The notes: generated from the letters alone by a model not told the origin. Shown: positions 45,193 through 55,306, counted from the stretch's first letter. The stretch: 64,000 nucleotides of DNA from Elainella sp. Prado103 (GCA_025454395.1 JALOOM010000046.1:1-64000), one strand, 5' to 3'. Made by a program: numbers and translations.

Positions 45193-46129
45193 GTTGTAAT
45201 AAATGAACTGAATGAACTTTCAAAAGTTCAAGAGAGTCAGAGTGAAGAGATTCAGCGTTGGGATACCGCTAAACAGGACGACAAAAAAGCCGCCACGAAC
45301 CGCCCCATAGAGTCCACCAGGGGATGCAGGGAATGCACGTCAGAGGCAGCGCCGCAGTCCAGAGCTGGGGGCAATGACACTACGGCAGCCGTGACACCGC
45401 CGCAGGTATCGCCCCGGAGGTAATTAAATCGGATGAGATTGGTGATTGTCATCATTGAGGTAAATGAATAGTAGATTCAAACTAACCAGAAGTGACTTAT
45501 TTCATAGATAAGGATCGGCTATAGCTAAAAACTAGCTAGAGAATAGAATCTGGTATCTACGATCGCACGCCCAAAGAAGTCTCAACAACAGACTGCCGAG
45601 AATGATTGCCGAGCGACTTCAAGCTCCGAAAAACTAAACCGTAATCGGTTCAATCATTTGGTTATTTTTAACTGTACGCTACTCTGAGTAGGATTACTTA
45701 TAGAGTAATCAAGAAAAATATTTCTAATTTCATAGAAATTTATCTATGGTTTTTTGGGTCACTGGTCCCGCGAAGCGAGAGGTTGGCGGCAGTAACCTCA
45801 CCAGTCGTTGCGGTGGGAGTGGGGCGGTAAATCATGCGGCCTCATTTCCCACTGACCGCCTGTGCGTTGCACATAAAAAATGCCATTGAGGATTCCTCAA
45901 AAACCTACCGCCCCTGGATGTCTACCTCCTTTCGGTTGAGGCAGCAGGAGTTTGAGAATTTTCCATTCGGCATCGCTCAAGCCACTCGGATAGGGTTTGC
46001 ACAAGATAGACTTGGGAGGTCTGTTCCCGCCCCGGCAGAACAGCCGCATCGGCAATGCGATCGGCAATGAGCAGTTCCCCCGTCAACCCCAATTCAGGTG
46101 ATGTTTTCCAGCGCCATTGCAACTCAGTC
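45193..46129. other. spacer between sbtA and the sensor kinase gene
   Basis: No confident gene. The part just upstream of sbtA (45250-45430) is unusually GC-rich but its open frames look random. At 45761-45805 a nested hairpin is listed separately. At 45922-46131 a small minus-strand frame is listed with low confidence. Confidence 0.6.
45761..45805. other. nested inverted repeat, possible structured RNA
   Basis: ACTGGT (45761-45766) pairs with ACCAGT (45800-45805), and inside it GAGGTT (45779-45784) pairs with AACCTC (45794-45799), directly abutting the outer arm. The unpaired part contains CGCGAAGCG, which can fold on itself. It is symmetric, so the strand is unknown; no T-run follows, so it is not an ordinary terminator. 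Confidence 0.4.
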
Positions 46130-46131
46130 AT
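45922..46131 (-). CDS. small unassigned open frame, low confidence
   Basis: From an ATG at 46131 this 69-codon frame reads MTELQWRWKTSPELGLTGEL and later QVYLVQTLSEWLERCR, which looks more protein-like than most shadows. Its ATG shares the palindrome CATG with the start of the divergent sensor kinase. I do not recognise it; it could be a real small protein, gene debris or chance. Confidence 0.25.
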   Translation of the reverse strand: MTELQWRWKTSPELGLTGELLIADRIADAAVLPGREQTSQVYLVQTLSEWLERCRMENSQTPAASTERR

Positions 46132-48016
46132 GAAAATTCTGCACAAAATTGTTCTAGGTCATGCGCTCGCGATCGGAATTGCTGCGATCGGAACCGGGGT
46201 TGGATTGGTGATCGGCTATCAACGAGAGCGGCAAGAACTGCAAGAACGCGAGGCGGCGATCCATCTATACCGATTTCTGACGGTTCTACAAGCTGATATT
46301 CTCTACAATCGTCCCGCCAAGCAATTAGGGGGATATCTTCAACAACCACAAGACTTTGATCGCGAGAGTAAGGCTCTGATTCAACGAGTGTATGCGATTC
46401 GCACCGCTATCCTTCAGGAAATTAATACAGAAACTTGGTCGGGGGGAATACCACTCAAAACCACGTTGACGCAATATGTCACCACTTTGGATCGAATCGT
46501 TGAAAAACTCAATGATTTTATAGCGGCAGTCGAGCAACTCTCGACTCCATCGACTGATCCAACCCAGGTGAATGATCCAGCGCAAGCCCAGATGTTATTA
46601 ATTGAACTGGTCAACAGTCCTGAATTTAAGGCATTTATTGAATTTCCAGATCAGTTGGTGGCTGACCAGCAACAGGCTGAACAACGGGAAAAAGCGGCGA
46701 TCGCCAATTTGAAGCATGTGACCACCTTACAAGCCCAGATCACCATCATTAGCTTAATTCTATCTATTGTGATCGCAATGGGGTTAGCTCTTTACACGAG
46801 CCACTTGATTGCCTCTCCGTTGCAAGCAGTCACCCACATTGCCTCCCGCGTCACACAAGAGTCTAATTTAAATCTGCAAGCTCCTCTGTTGACTCAAGAT
46901 GAAGTTGGGACTCTGGCTCTCACTTTAAATCAACTGATTAACCAAGCACGATACCTCCTCGATCAGCAAACCGCTAGCTTACTGCGAGAGCAGCAACGAG
47001 CCACCGAGCTTTCCCAAGCCCTCACTGATTTGCAAGTTGCGCAGCAGGATCTGATTCAAGCAGAAAAAATGGCTGTCTTAGGTCAGCTCACCGCCAGTGT
47101 AGCGCATGAACTCAATACCCCCTTGGGGGTGATTCGAGGCGCGACCAGCAACATTATGATGTCTTTACAGGTTGTGCTCCAACAACTCTCGGATTTCTTA
47201 TCCCACCTATCCGACCAACAACGAGCTGACTTTCTAGCCGTCGTTAACACTGCGATCCAAAAACCATCCCTGCCAACCCAAGCTGAACGACAACTGCGAC
47301 GGCAATGGCGCATCCGACTAGAGGCACAAGGGATAGACCAGGTAGACTTCCTGGCGACCCAGCTCACACTCCTGCGCTTAGAAGCTGATACGCCCCTCAA
47401 TCTATCATTTTTATTGCAGCCCAATGCACCTGCCCTTCTAGAAATGGCCTATCATCTGGTCTTGCAACAGCAAAATGCAACCAGCATTCAACAGGAGGTC
47501 GATCGAGCAGCCAAAATTGTCTTTGCGTTGAAAAGTTATAGCGATCAAGGGCATATTGGCGAAAAAAGCCTGGTTCAGATCACTGATAGCATTGAGGTTG
47601 CGTTAACACTCTACCAAAATCGCCTGAAACAGGGCATTCAAGTGAGGCAGCATTATGCTCCGGCAATTCCCCCAATTTTGGGTGATCCCGATGAAATGAT
47701 CCAGATTTGGGTCAACCTGATCGATAACGCGATCGATGCAATGGGGCAGACGGGAACTTTGGATCTGGCAGTATTTGAGGATAACGATCAAATTGTGGTG
47801 GAAGTCACCGATTCAGGGGTTGGGATTCCTGCGGCAGTCGCAACCCGGATCTTCGAACCTTTTTTTACGACGAAGCAACGCGGAGAGGGAAGTGGGCTAG
47901 GGCTCGATATTGTTCAGAAGATTGTCCGCAAACATGGGGGCGGGATTGCAGCAAGTAGCCAGCCTGGACAGACAACGTTTCGCCTTTGGTTCCCTCGCCA
48001 AGCGGATATGGAATGA
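46130..48016 (+). CDS. membrane sensor histidine kinase
   Basis: The 628-residue kinase has two membrane segments (ALAIGIAAIGTGVGLVIGY near 12-30; IISLILSIVIAMGLALYT near 205-225) around a helical periplasmic sensor. HAMP, a coiled coil and the phospho-acceptor H-box VAHELNTPLGV (about 325) follow. The ATPase domain has the N-box WVNLIDNAIDAM (about 527), DSGVGIP and GEGSGLGLDIV. The distance from H-box to N-box is about 200 residues, roughly twice the usual, because of a helical insert. The start is the ATG for MKILHKIVLGH, just before the first span. No response regulator is adjacent except the receiver domains of the next gene, 175 bases on. Confidence 0.92.
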   Translation: MKILHKIVLGHALAIGIAAIGTGVGLVIGYQRERQELQEREAAIHLYRFLTVLQADILYNRPAKQLGGYLQQPQDFDRESKALIQRVYAIRTAILQEINTETWSGGIPLKTTLTQYVTTLDRIVEKLNDFIAAVEQLSTPSTDPTQVNDPAQAQMLLIELVNSPEFKAFIEFPDQLVADQQQAEQREKAAIANLKHVTTLQAQITIISLILSIVIAMGLALYTSHLIASPLQAVTHIASRVTQESNLNLQAPLLTQDEVGTLALTLNQLINQARYLLDQQTASLLREQQRATELSQALTDLQVAQQDLIQAEKMAVLGQLTASVAHELNTPLGVIRGATSNIMMSLQVVLQQLSDFLSHLSDQQRADFLAVVNTAIQKPSLPTQAERQLRRQWRIRLEAQGIDQVDFLATQLTLLRLEADTPLNLSFLLQPNAPALLEMAYHLVLQQQNATSIQQEVDRAAKIVFALKSYSDQGHIGEKSLVQITDSIEVALTLYQNRLKQGIQVRQHYAPAIPPILGDPDEMIQIWVNLIDNAIDAMGQTGTLDLAVFEDNDQIVVEVTDSGVGIPAAVATRIFEPFFTTKQRGEGSGLGLDIVQKIVRKHGGGIAASSQPGQTTFRLWFPRQADME

Positions 48017-48191
48017 GCATCCGGTCTGCCCCTGCCGATTCATCCGCAGCTTAGAATAGTTCTAAATAACCCCGCCCTCCCCAAGATACAACCTCGGCAT
48101 GACTGACTAACCGATGTGCTCACCATCGCGCAGTGAGCCGATCCAGTATAATTTGGTTCTTTAATTTGGCTTTTATCAATTCGTATGACTA

Positions 48192-51100
48192 ATGAGAATA
48201 CCTACCATCCTCTGTGTCGATGACGAACACAATGTTTTGCTCACCCTGAGAGCCCAGCTACAGCGGCAGTTTCCTCACTATACGATCGAAATTGCGGAAA
48301 GCGGGGTTGAGGCGTTAGCACTGGTTGATGAACTCTGGGCAGACGGCGGCGAACTATCCCTCGTCATTGCCGACCAGATCATGCCGGGGATGGGAGGAGA
48401 TGAACTGCTGATTGAGCTTCATGCCCGCTATCCCCAGATCCTGAAAGTGATGCTAACGGGACAGGCGAGTCCGGAAGCAGTGGGCAATGTGGTCAACCGG
48501 GGGAGTCTGTATCGATTTCTGCCCAAGCCCTGGGATGAGGCAGATTTGAACTTAACCGTGGCTGAGGCAATGCGGCGCTATCAGCAGGAGCAGCGGTTAT
48601 CCCAACAACAGCAGATCCTGGAGCAAGCAAATCGCGAATTAGTAGCGTTAAATGCTGATCTCGAACGTCAAGTGCAGGAGCGGACTCAACAACTTCGATC
48701 GAGTGAACGACAGTTTCAGATATTCGTAGAGCATACACCGGCTGCGGTTGCCATGCTCGATCGAGAAATGCGTTACCTGCTGGCTTCTCGACGCTGGCGA
48801 GAGGATTACCAACTGGGCGAACAAGAGATTATTGGTCGATCCCACTATGAGGTGTTTCCCACAATTCCGGATCGCTGGAAGGAAGTTCATCAACGCTGTC
48901 TAGCTGGGGCGATTGAACGCGCTGAAGAAGACAGTTTTGAGCGGGAAGATGGTTCGATAACGTGGAACCAATGGGAAGTGCGGCCCTGGTATACCGATCA
49001 GCATGAGATTGGTGGCATCATCATGTTGACGCAAGTGTTGACCGATCGCAAACGCACAGAAATTGCCCTCCGTCAGAGTGAAGCGAGCTTAGCAGCGGCC
49101 CAGCGGATTGCCCATCTTGGGAATTGGGAATTTGAATTAGCCACCCAGAAAGTGCGTTGGTCTGAAGAGTTGTTCTCTCTCTATGGACGGGATTCTGCTC
49201 AATGGCAGCCGACCTATACCGAATTTCAGCAGCAAGTTCACCCGGAGGATTGGCCTCCTTTTGAACAGGCGATCCAGGCGGCGATCCAGCAGGGTACGCC
49301 CTATACCATCGAGCACCGGGTATTTCGCCCCGATGGGGTGATGCGCTATGCCCTCAGTAAAGGGGAGGCAGTGCGGAATGCTCAAGGACAGGTGATGAAA
49401 CTCTTTGGTACCACACAAGACATCACCGAATTGAAGCAGACTGAACTAGCGCTGCTGCAACGGGAAACCCAATTACAAGCCATTGCTGCCAATATTCCTG
49501 GCGGAGTCTTTCGTTTAATCTACCATGCTGATGGCAGTCATACCTGTCCTTTTGCCAGTGAAGGCTATCGGACTTTATTTGGGGTTGATCCGCAGTTTTT
49601 GCAGACAAATCCTTCTGTGAATCTCCAATGGGTTCATCCTGACGATCGACAAATCTACCTGCAAGCCGCCGAACAAGCGATGATGCAATCCAACGATTCC
49701 TTCTATGGTGAGGTGCGCTATTGTTTGCCTTCAGGTCAGGTGAAGTGGATCGCAACCACTGCTCAATTGCGTCGCGAGGAGAATGGCGATGTGATCGTAG
49801 ATGGAATTGATATCGATATTACTGCTCAGAAAGTAGCGGAAGCTGCTTTACAACGCAGTGAAGAGCAACTCCGTCTGGCCCTGGACTTTGGGCAGATTGC
49901 CATTTGGGATTGGGATGTGGCCAGTGGTGAACTGGTCTGGAATGAGACCTCCTATCGTTTGCTCGGTTATCAGCCCGGTGCAGTTGCTCCAACCTATGAT
50001 ACGTGGTTGCAGGCTGTGCATCCAGAGGATCGCGAGAGATCGCATCAGGCGATCGTGCAAGCGCTGTCCGAACAACGAGACTTCTCAATTGAATATCGGG
50101 TGGTTTGGCCAGATGGCTCTCTGCGCTGGATTTCGGATGCAGGACGGGGTATTTACAATGCTGATCACCAGGTCGTTCGTGCTGTTGGTGTCATGCTCGA
50201 TATTACACAGCAGAAACAAGCAGAAGCCCAGATTCGCCAGAGTGAACAACAGCTTCAGGCAACCCTGAATTTCACTGGGATCGGGGCTTGGAGTTGGCAT
50301 CCTGTAACGGGCGAGTATGCCTGGAATGGCAAGATGCAGGAATTGCTGGAATTGCCCTTGGGCTTAGATAATATGTTTCAAGTATGGCGCGATCGAATTC
50401 ATCCAGATGATGTCGATCGGGTTGTTGATCATATTCAGAAAGCGCTAGAGACTCGTAGTTCTTTCACGGAAGAATATCGCTATAACCTCAATGGTCGCAT
50501 TGTGTGGCGGTGGGTGCGCGGCCAAGCAATCTACACCGAAACAGGGGCGATCGAGCGGGTATTGGGAGTTTTGCAAGATATTACTGATCGCAAGCAGGTC
50601 GAAGACTCGCTGCGCCAGAGTGAAGCCAAACAGAGTGCATTGATTCGAGCATTGCCAGATCTGATCATGCGGGTTAGCCAAGATGGCATGTATTTAGACT
50701 TCTTGACAACATCCATATTTAAGGTTCTGGGCGATCGAACCACCGTGGTGGGTACCTATGTTTGGGAAACATTACCCCCTGACTTGGCTGAGCGGCGAAT
50801 GAATGCCATTCAAACAGCCTTACGCACCGGAGAAATTCAGATTTATGAGCAGGAACTTTGGATCGAACAGGGGTGGCAAACCGAAGAGTGTCGGGTGGTG
50901 GTCTGTGGTGATCGTGAAGTCTTAATTATTGGACGAGACATCACCGATCGTAAACGAGCTGAAGCAGCCCTCGAAGAGAGTGAGGAACGACGACGCTTAG
51001 CCCTAGACTTAACCGAGACCGGCAGTTGGGAGTTTGAGGTTGGTAGTGGCATAGCCATCTGGAGTGATAGTCACTATCGCCTCATGGGGCTAGAACCCGG

Positions 51101-54100
51101 TGAATTACCAAGCTGTTATCAAACCTGGCGCGATCGAGTTCATCCTGAAGATTTAGATTGGGTTGAACAAGCATTCACGCAAGCATTAGAAACCCATTCT
51201 CCCCTAGAGGTAGAATATCGGGTTGTTCATCCTGATGGTACGGTGCGGTGGGTGCTGACCAAAGGGCAGGGAATTTACAACTCGTTCAATCAACCGATCC
51301 GCATGTTAGGAGTCATGATGGATGTCAGTGGGCGCAAGCAAACTGAGATCGCCCTGAAGCTCAGTCAAGAACGGTTAGAAACCCTGGTGAATGCGCTTCC
51401 CTTTGCCGTATGGGTGAGAGATTCATCCGATCGGGTAGTGCTGCAAAATGTTGTGGATATGACCCACTATGGTGATCAGTTGGGTACTCACATCGACCAG
51501 ATTGACCAGTTTGACCAGATTGACCAGATTGACCAGTTTGACCAGTTTAATGGCACAGCAGAATGGAAGTCCCAGTATCATCGGGTTAAGGCGCAATATG
51601 AGATCGGTGAATTTTTTACGATTGAAACGGTTGAGCAGATTAATGGGCAGGAGCATTTCTTGCTGCGGATCACAGCTCCCTTACCGGATATTGATGGGGG
51701 CAAAGGTATGTTTGGGGTCGCAGTGGATATTACAGATCGCAAACGAGCTGAGCTGGCATTGCAACAACTGAATGAAGAGCTGGAACTGCGGGTACAACGA
51801 CGCACAGAAGATCTACAACAAGTGAATCGGCAATTGCGCGATAGTGAAGCCAGGTTTCAGACTTTTATGGATCATAGCCCCACATCTGCGTGGATTAATG
51901 ACATGGCTGGGATGATGGTTTATTGTAACCAAACCTACTGCCGGACATTTCAGTTACCGACCTTAGAAGTGGTGGGTCAGTCTATCTTTGAACTGTATCC
52001 TCTGGAAGTGGCTCAGCAATTTTTGAGTCATGTTCAAACGGTGATGGCAACCAATCAAGTCCTAGAAACGGTTGAATATTGTACTCGCCTGGATGGGACT
52101 TGGGGGGATTTCTTAGTCTACAAATTTCCGATTCCCGATTCTTCTGGACAATGTTTAATTGGAGGAGTAGCGATCGATATTACCGATCGTAATCAAGCGG
52201 AAGCAGCACTTCGTGATAGTGAAGAACGGCTGCGTTTAGCCTTAACTGCGGCAAATCAGGGGCTTTATGACCTGAATCCCAAAACGGGGGAGGCGATTGT
52301 CAGCCCCGAATACGCGACGATGCTGGGCTACGATCCAGAAACTTTCCGTGAAACCAATGCTCGATGGTTAGAGCGATTACATCCTGACGATCGACGATCT
52401 GTTGCTGAGGTCTATCGGAGCTACATTGCAGGAGAAATTCCAAATTATCAAGTTGAATTCCGCCAGCGGACTCAGGATAATCAGTGGCGATGGATTCTTG
52501 CGCTCGGTAAGATTGTCGCCTGGGATGAGTCAGGGCAGCCGTTGCGAATGTTGGGAACCCATACTGATATTCATGAGCGCAAACAGTTAGAACAGGAGCT
52601 GCGCCAAATCAATGCGGAATTAGAGCATCGGGTGGATGAACGCACTAATGATCTAAGACAGGCCATGGAAGCAGCCGAAGCGGCGAACCGAGCTAAAAGT
52701 ACATTCCTCACAAACATGAGTCATGAGTTACGAACCCCACTCAATGCCATTTTGGGTTTCAGTCAGTTGTTAAATCGCGAAGATGCCTTACTACCTGAGC
52801 AGCGTCAAAAAATTAATATCATCAATCGGAGTGGCGAACACCTACTCAATCTGATCAATGACATCTTAGAGATGTCTAAAATTGAAGCAGGGCGAGTCAC
52901 GATGACAATGAGTCATTTTGATCTACTTGAATTGCTCAATGGTCTCCAAGAACTATTTCGACTTAAAGCCGAGGCAAAAGGACTGGATTTGCGGATGCAC
53001 ATCGCTGCTGAGACCCCTCAATATATTCAGGCGGACGAAAGTAAGTTGCGACAGGTCTTAACCAATCTATTGAGCAATGCGATTAAGTTCACGCCGCAGG
53101 GGCATGTGTTGTTGAATGTGCAGGCAGTATCAAAAAGTGAACCTCAAATCGTGCCTGCTCAAGGAGCCGTACCACACTCCCCGCTGGATCAGCCAGATCA
53201 TTGCGATCCAGATCATTGCGATCCAGATTATTGCGATCCAGATCATTGCGATCGATCCATCACTTTACATTTTGCCGTTGAGGATACGGGGCCAGGAATC
53301 CATTGGGTGGAACAAACAGATCTATTCGAACCCTTCGTGCAAACTAGAGCAGGTCAAAAATCGCAAGAAGGGACTGGGCTAGGGTTGCCGATTAGCCGTC
53401 GGTTTGTCCAACTGATGGGAGGTGATCTGGTCTGTTCCAGCATCTACGGACAAGGCGCAACGTTTAGCTTCCAGATCCCGGTCACAGTCGTGTCGGCTAG
53501 TCAGTTATTCCTGCCAGACTCGTCCCGTCAGGTGATTGGGTTGGCTGCCGATCAACCGGGTTACCGGGTGCTGGTGGTTGAAGATCAGCTAGAGAACCGT
53601 CTATTCCTGGTGCAACTGTTGCAGATTGTCGGGTTTGAAGTAGAACAGGCGGCAAATGGACAGGAAGCAGTCACGCAATACCAACAGTGGAACCCCGATT
53701 TGATTTGGATGGATATGCGAATGCCAGTCATGGATGGGTATGAGGCGATCCGTCAGATCCGCACCTTATCGGGTCAAACTCACTCTCCTAAAATTATTGC
53801 TCTGACAGCTAGCGCCTTTGATGATGATCGAGCGGCAATTTTGAGTACGGGCTGTGATGACTTTGTCCATAAACCTGTGACGGAAGCAGTGTTATTTGAA
53901 AAAATGGCAGAGCATTTGGGAGTCGGCTATTTGTATGCAGAACAATCGGAAACTTCAGCAGGCAAGGGAGAAGCAGATCGATCGACCCCTACTATTTCGG
54001 TGGCAGCCTTACAGACAATGCCCCTAGCCTGGATCGAGCAGTTACAATGGGCAGCCCGGATCGCCGATGATGAGATAATCTTGCAACTGATCGACCAACT

Positions 54101-54212
54101 GCCTCCCAGTCAAGTGGCTTTAGCCGATGCGCTTAAAGGCTTCGTCTACGAAATGCACCTGGATAAGCTGATTGAATTGACGCAGCATGTCACGGCTGGC
54201 GATCCCACTTAA
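48192..54212 (+). CDS. giant hybrid sensor kinase: REC-(PAS)10-HisKA-HATPase-REC
   Basis: At 2006 residues this is the largest gene here. It starts with a receiver domain (1-125; CVDDEHN, phospho-Asp in IADQIMPG, MLTGQ, LPKPW) and a coiled coil. Ten PAS/PAC modules follow (about 170-1480), recognisable by repeated DITDRKR/DITQQKQ-type ends. Then come HisKA with MSHELRTPLNAILGF (about 1509), HATPase with LTNLLSNAIKFTPQ and GTGLGLPIS, and a C-terminal receiver (about 1795-1905; WMDMRMPVMDGYE). No membrane segments, so it is a soluble sensor of several inputs. Two in-frame tandem repeats stand out: DQ(I/F) six times at 1102-1119 in the eighth PAS, and DHCDP four times at about 1669-1688 within the ATPase domain. 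All catalytic motifs are intact. Confidence 0.95.
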   Translation: MRIPTILCVDDEHNVLLTLRAQLQRQFPHYTIEIAESGVEALALVDELWADGGELSLVIADQIMPGMGGDELLIELHARYPQILKVMLTGQASPEAVGNVVNRGSLYRFLPKPWDEADLNLTVAEAMRRYQQEQRLSQQQQILEQANRELVALNADLERQVQERTQQLRSSERQFQIFVEHTPAAVAMLDREMRYLLASRRWREDYQLGEQEIIGRSHYEVFPTIPDRWKEVHQRCLAGAIERAEEDSFEREDGSITWNQWEVRPWYTDQHEIGGIIMLTQVLTDRKRTEIALRQSEASLAAAQRIAHLGNWEFELATQKVRWSEELFSLYGRDSAQWQPTYTEFQQQVHPEDWPPFEQAIQAAIQQGTPYTIEHRVFRPDGVMRYALSKGEAVRNAQGQVMKLFGTTQDITELKQTELALLQRETQLQAIAANIPGGVFRLIYHADGSHTCPFASEGYRTLFGVDPQFLQTNPSVNLQWVHPDDRQIYLQAAEQAMMQSNDSFYGEVRYCLPSGQVKWIATTAQLRREENGDVIVDGIDIDITAQKVAEAALQRSEEQLRLALDFGQIAIWDWDVASGELVWNETSYRLLGYQPGAVAPTYDTWLQAVHPEDRERSHQAIVQALSEQRDFSIEYRVVWPDGSLRWISDAGRGIYNADHQVVRAVGVMLDITQQKQAEAQIRQSEQQLQATLNFTGIGAWSWHPVTGEYAWNGKMQELLELPLGLDNMFQVWRDRIHPDDVDRVVDHIQKALETRSSFTEEYRYNLNGRIVWRWVRGQAIYTETGAIERVLGVLQDITDRKQVEDSLRQSEAKQSALIRALPDLIMRVSQDGMYLDFLTTSIFKVLGDRTTVVGTYVWETLPPDLAERRMNAIQTALRTGEIQIYEQELWIEQGWQTEECRVVVCGDREVLIIGRDITDRKRAEAALEESEERRRLALDLTETGSWEFEVGSGIAIWSDSHYRLMGLEPGELPSCYQTWRDRVHPEDLDWVEQAFTQALETHSPLEVEYRVVHPDGTVRWVLTKGQGIYNSFNQPIRMLGVMMDVSGRKQTEIALKLSQERLETLVNALPFAVWVRDSSDRVVLQNVVDMTHYGDQLGTHIDQIDQFDQIDQIDQFDQFNGTAEWKSQYHRVKAQYEIGEFFTIETVEQINGQEHFLLRITAPLPDIDGGKGMFGVAVDITDRKRAELALQQLNEELELRVQRRTEDLQQVNRQLRDSEARFQTFMDHSPTSAWINDMAGMMVYCNQTYCRTFQLPTLEVVGQSIFELYPLEVAQQFLSHVQTVMATNQVLETVEYCTRLDGTWGDFLVYKFPIPDSSGQCLIGGVAIDITDRNQAEAALRDSEERLRLALTAANQGLYDLNPKTGEAIVSPEYATMLGYDPETFRETNARWLERLHPDDRRSVAEVYRSYIAGEIPNYQVEFRQRTQDNQWRWILALGKIVAWDESGQPLRMLGTHTDIHERKQLEQELRQINAELEHRVDERTNDLRQAMEAAEAANRAKSTFLTNMSHELRTPLNAILGFSQLLNREDALLPEQRQKINIINRSGEHLLNLINDILEMSKIEAGRVTMTMSHFDLLELLNGLQELFRLKAEAKGLDLRMHIAAETPQYIQADESKLRQVLTNLLSNAIKFTPQGHVLLNVQAVSKSEPQIVPAQGAVPHSPLDQPDHCDPDHCDPDYCDPDHCDRSITLHFAVEDTGPGIHWVEQTDLFEPFVQTRAGQKSQEGTGLGLPISRRFVQLMGGDLVCSSIYGQGATFSFQIPVTVVSASQLFLPDSSRQVIGLAADQPGYRVLVVEDQLENRLFLVQLLQIVGFEVEQAANGQEAVTQYQQWNPDLIWMDMRMPVMDGYEAIRQIRTLSGQTHSPKIIALTASAFDDDRAAILSTGCDDFVHKPVTEAVLFEKMAEHLGVGYLYAEQSETSAGKGEADRSTPTISVAALQTMPLAWIEQLQWAARIADDEIILQLIDQLPPSQVALADALKGFVYEMHLDKLIELTQHVTAGDPT
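51495..51548 (+). repeat. 9-base in-frame repeat GACCAG(A/T)TT x6
   Basis: Six tandem units encode DQI or DQF inside the eighth PAS module of the hybrid kinase. The period is a multiple of three, so expansion or contraction keeps the frame. Confidence 0.95.
53196..53255 (+). repeat. 15-base in-frame repeat GATCATTGCGATCCA x4
   Basis: Four tandem units (the third and fourth each have one change) encode DHCDP/DYCDP within the ATPase domain of the hybrid kinase, between the N-box and the VEDTGPGI motif. Each unit contains GCGATC, the core of the cyanobacterial HIP1 octamer. Confidence 0.95.
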
Positions 54213-54240
54213 GGGTTTCTGCTCCTCCTAGCGCTTTGGC

Positions 54241-54735
54241 TCATGCCAGATTAGAGTCAGGTTGCCGTACCCACAGTAATATAATGCTGGTAACCACAAA
54301 CATCTGGAAGGCGATCGGCTGTCCATTCCAGTCTGGGGATTGCCACATCACAAACCATTCTCCCCCAATGCCCAGAAAACCGAATAGCCAGAGCCAGCAA
54401 CTGGCCGTTAACCCAATCACAATTGGGGACTTGGCGGCATTGAAGCTCTCTGCATCCGCCTTGAGCGCACGGAACAATCGCCACGCACCGATCCAACAAA
54501 ACCCTGTCGTCAGGGCTTCCCAAACAATAATGCCACTAAAGATCCAATGATGGAGGCGCGGACTGGTGAGAGCCCGCCAAGTCAGTGTGCTTTCGGGAAA
54601 GATGGTATCCATCGAAAGTACATGCTGAACATAGGCAAAGTTACTACCATAGTCTGTTAGATTGTTGAACACCACGATGCTAAAAAAGCAGGCAATCCCA
54701 ACCACCAGCACAAGTTTGGAAATTCGATCGATCAC
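54241..54735 (-). CDS. DUF2165 small integral membrane protein
   Basis: This 164-residue protein has four hydrophobic segments (LVLVVGIACFFSIVVFNNL; FSGIIVWEALTTGFCWIGAW; IVIGLTASCWLWLFGFLGI; FQMFVVTSIILLWV) and the family's conserved NLTDYGSNFAYVQHVLSMDT and EWFVMWQS. Function is unknown for the family. It is convergent with the hybrid kinase gene (28-base gap). Confidence 0.88.
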   Translation of the reverse strand: MIDRISKLVLVVGIACFFSIVVFNNLTDYGSNFAYVQHVLSMDTIFPESTLTWRALTSPRLHHWIFSGIIVWEALTTGFCWIGAWRLFRALKADAESFNAAKSPIVIGLTASCWLWLFGFLGIGGEWFVMWQSPDWNGQPIAFQMFVVTSIILLWVRQPDSNLA

Positions 54736-55306
54736 CGAATAACTCCCGATTAAAAATCACATTATGCTCATCATCCACGATTTACCGACTCGTCGGATGG
54801 TTAGACTCGGATATTTAGACAACGAACTTTTAAAACAATGAGATTGACTCACTTCTGTCTCTAGTGTGACGTATTTCGGTTCATCGATCTTCTAGCATGA
54901 GCTTGGAGTAAGTCTGATATTGGCTGATCGGGTGGCCAATCTGACCGCCAATCTGGCGGCTAATACAGCAATGGATAGCAATACATTGCAATACATGGAT
55001 AGATAGATGGATGAGGATACTCATTGTCATCAAAGCTTAGCGATCTCGATTTTTGGCTGCACTGTCTCGTAGTCCGGATTCGGTTAGTCAGGATGCGGTA
55101 TTGTGGCAATTTTTAAGGATCCTGCCTGTATAGCAGTCCTCAATCTTAGATGGAGTTTTTGGCGTGTGGCTATCCTGCCCATATGGGCACAGCCTTTCCA
55201 GTTTTCACGATATAGGAGCGCGATAGAAATCACACCATTTTCGGGCGAGATAGCTGGCGACAATTACCAATAATTGCAAATAACTCCAAATCAGGAGAGG
55301 TTTACG
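54736..55306. other. 571-base spacer, nothing recognised
   Basis: It contains short imperfect repeats around ATGGATAG and AATACAT (54970-55020) but no gene, tRNA or clear terminator. Promoters for DUF2165 (leftward) and the SRPBCC gene (rightward) must lie here. Confidence 0.6.

Noticed and set aside
45172-45455. Overlapping frames on both strands upstream of sbtA
   Set aside because: They arise from a locally GC-rich stretch low in stops; neither resembles a protein, and the region should be the sbtA leader.
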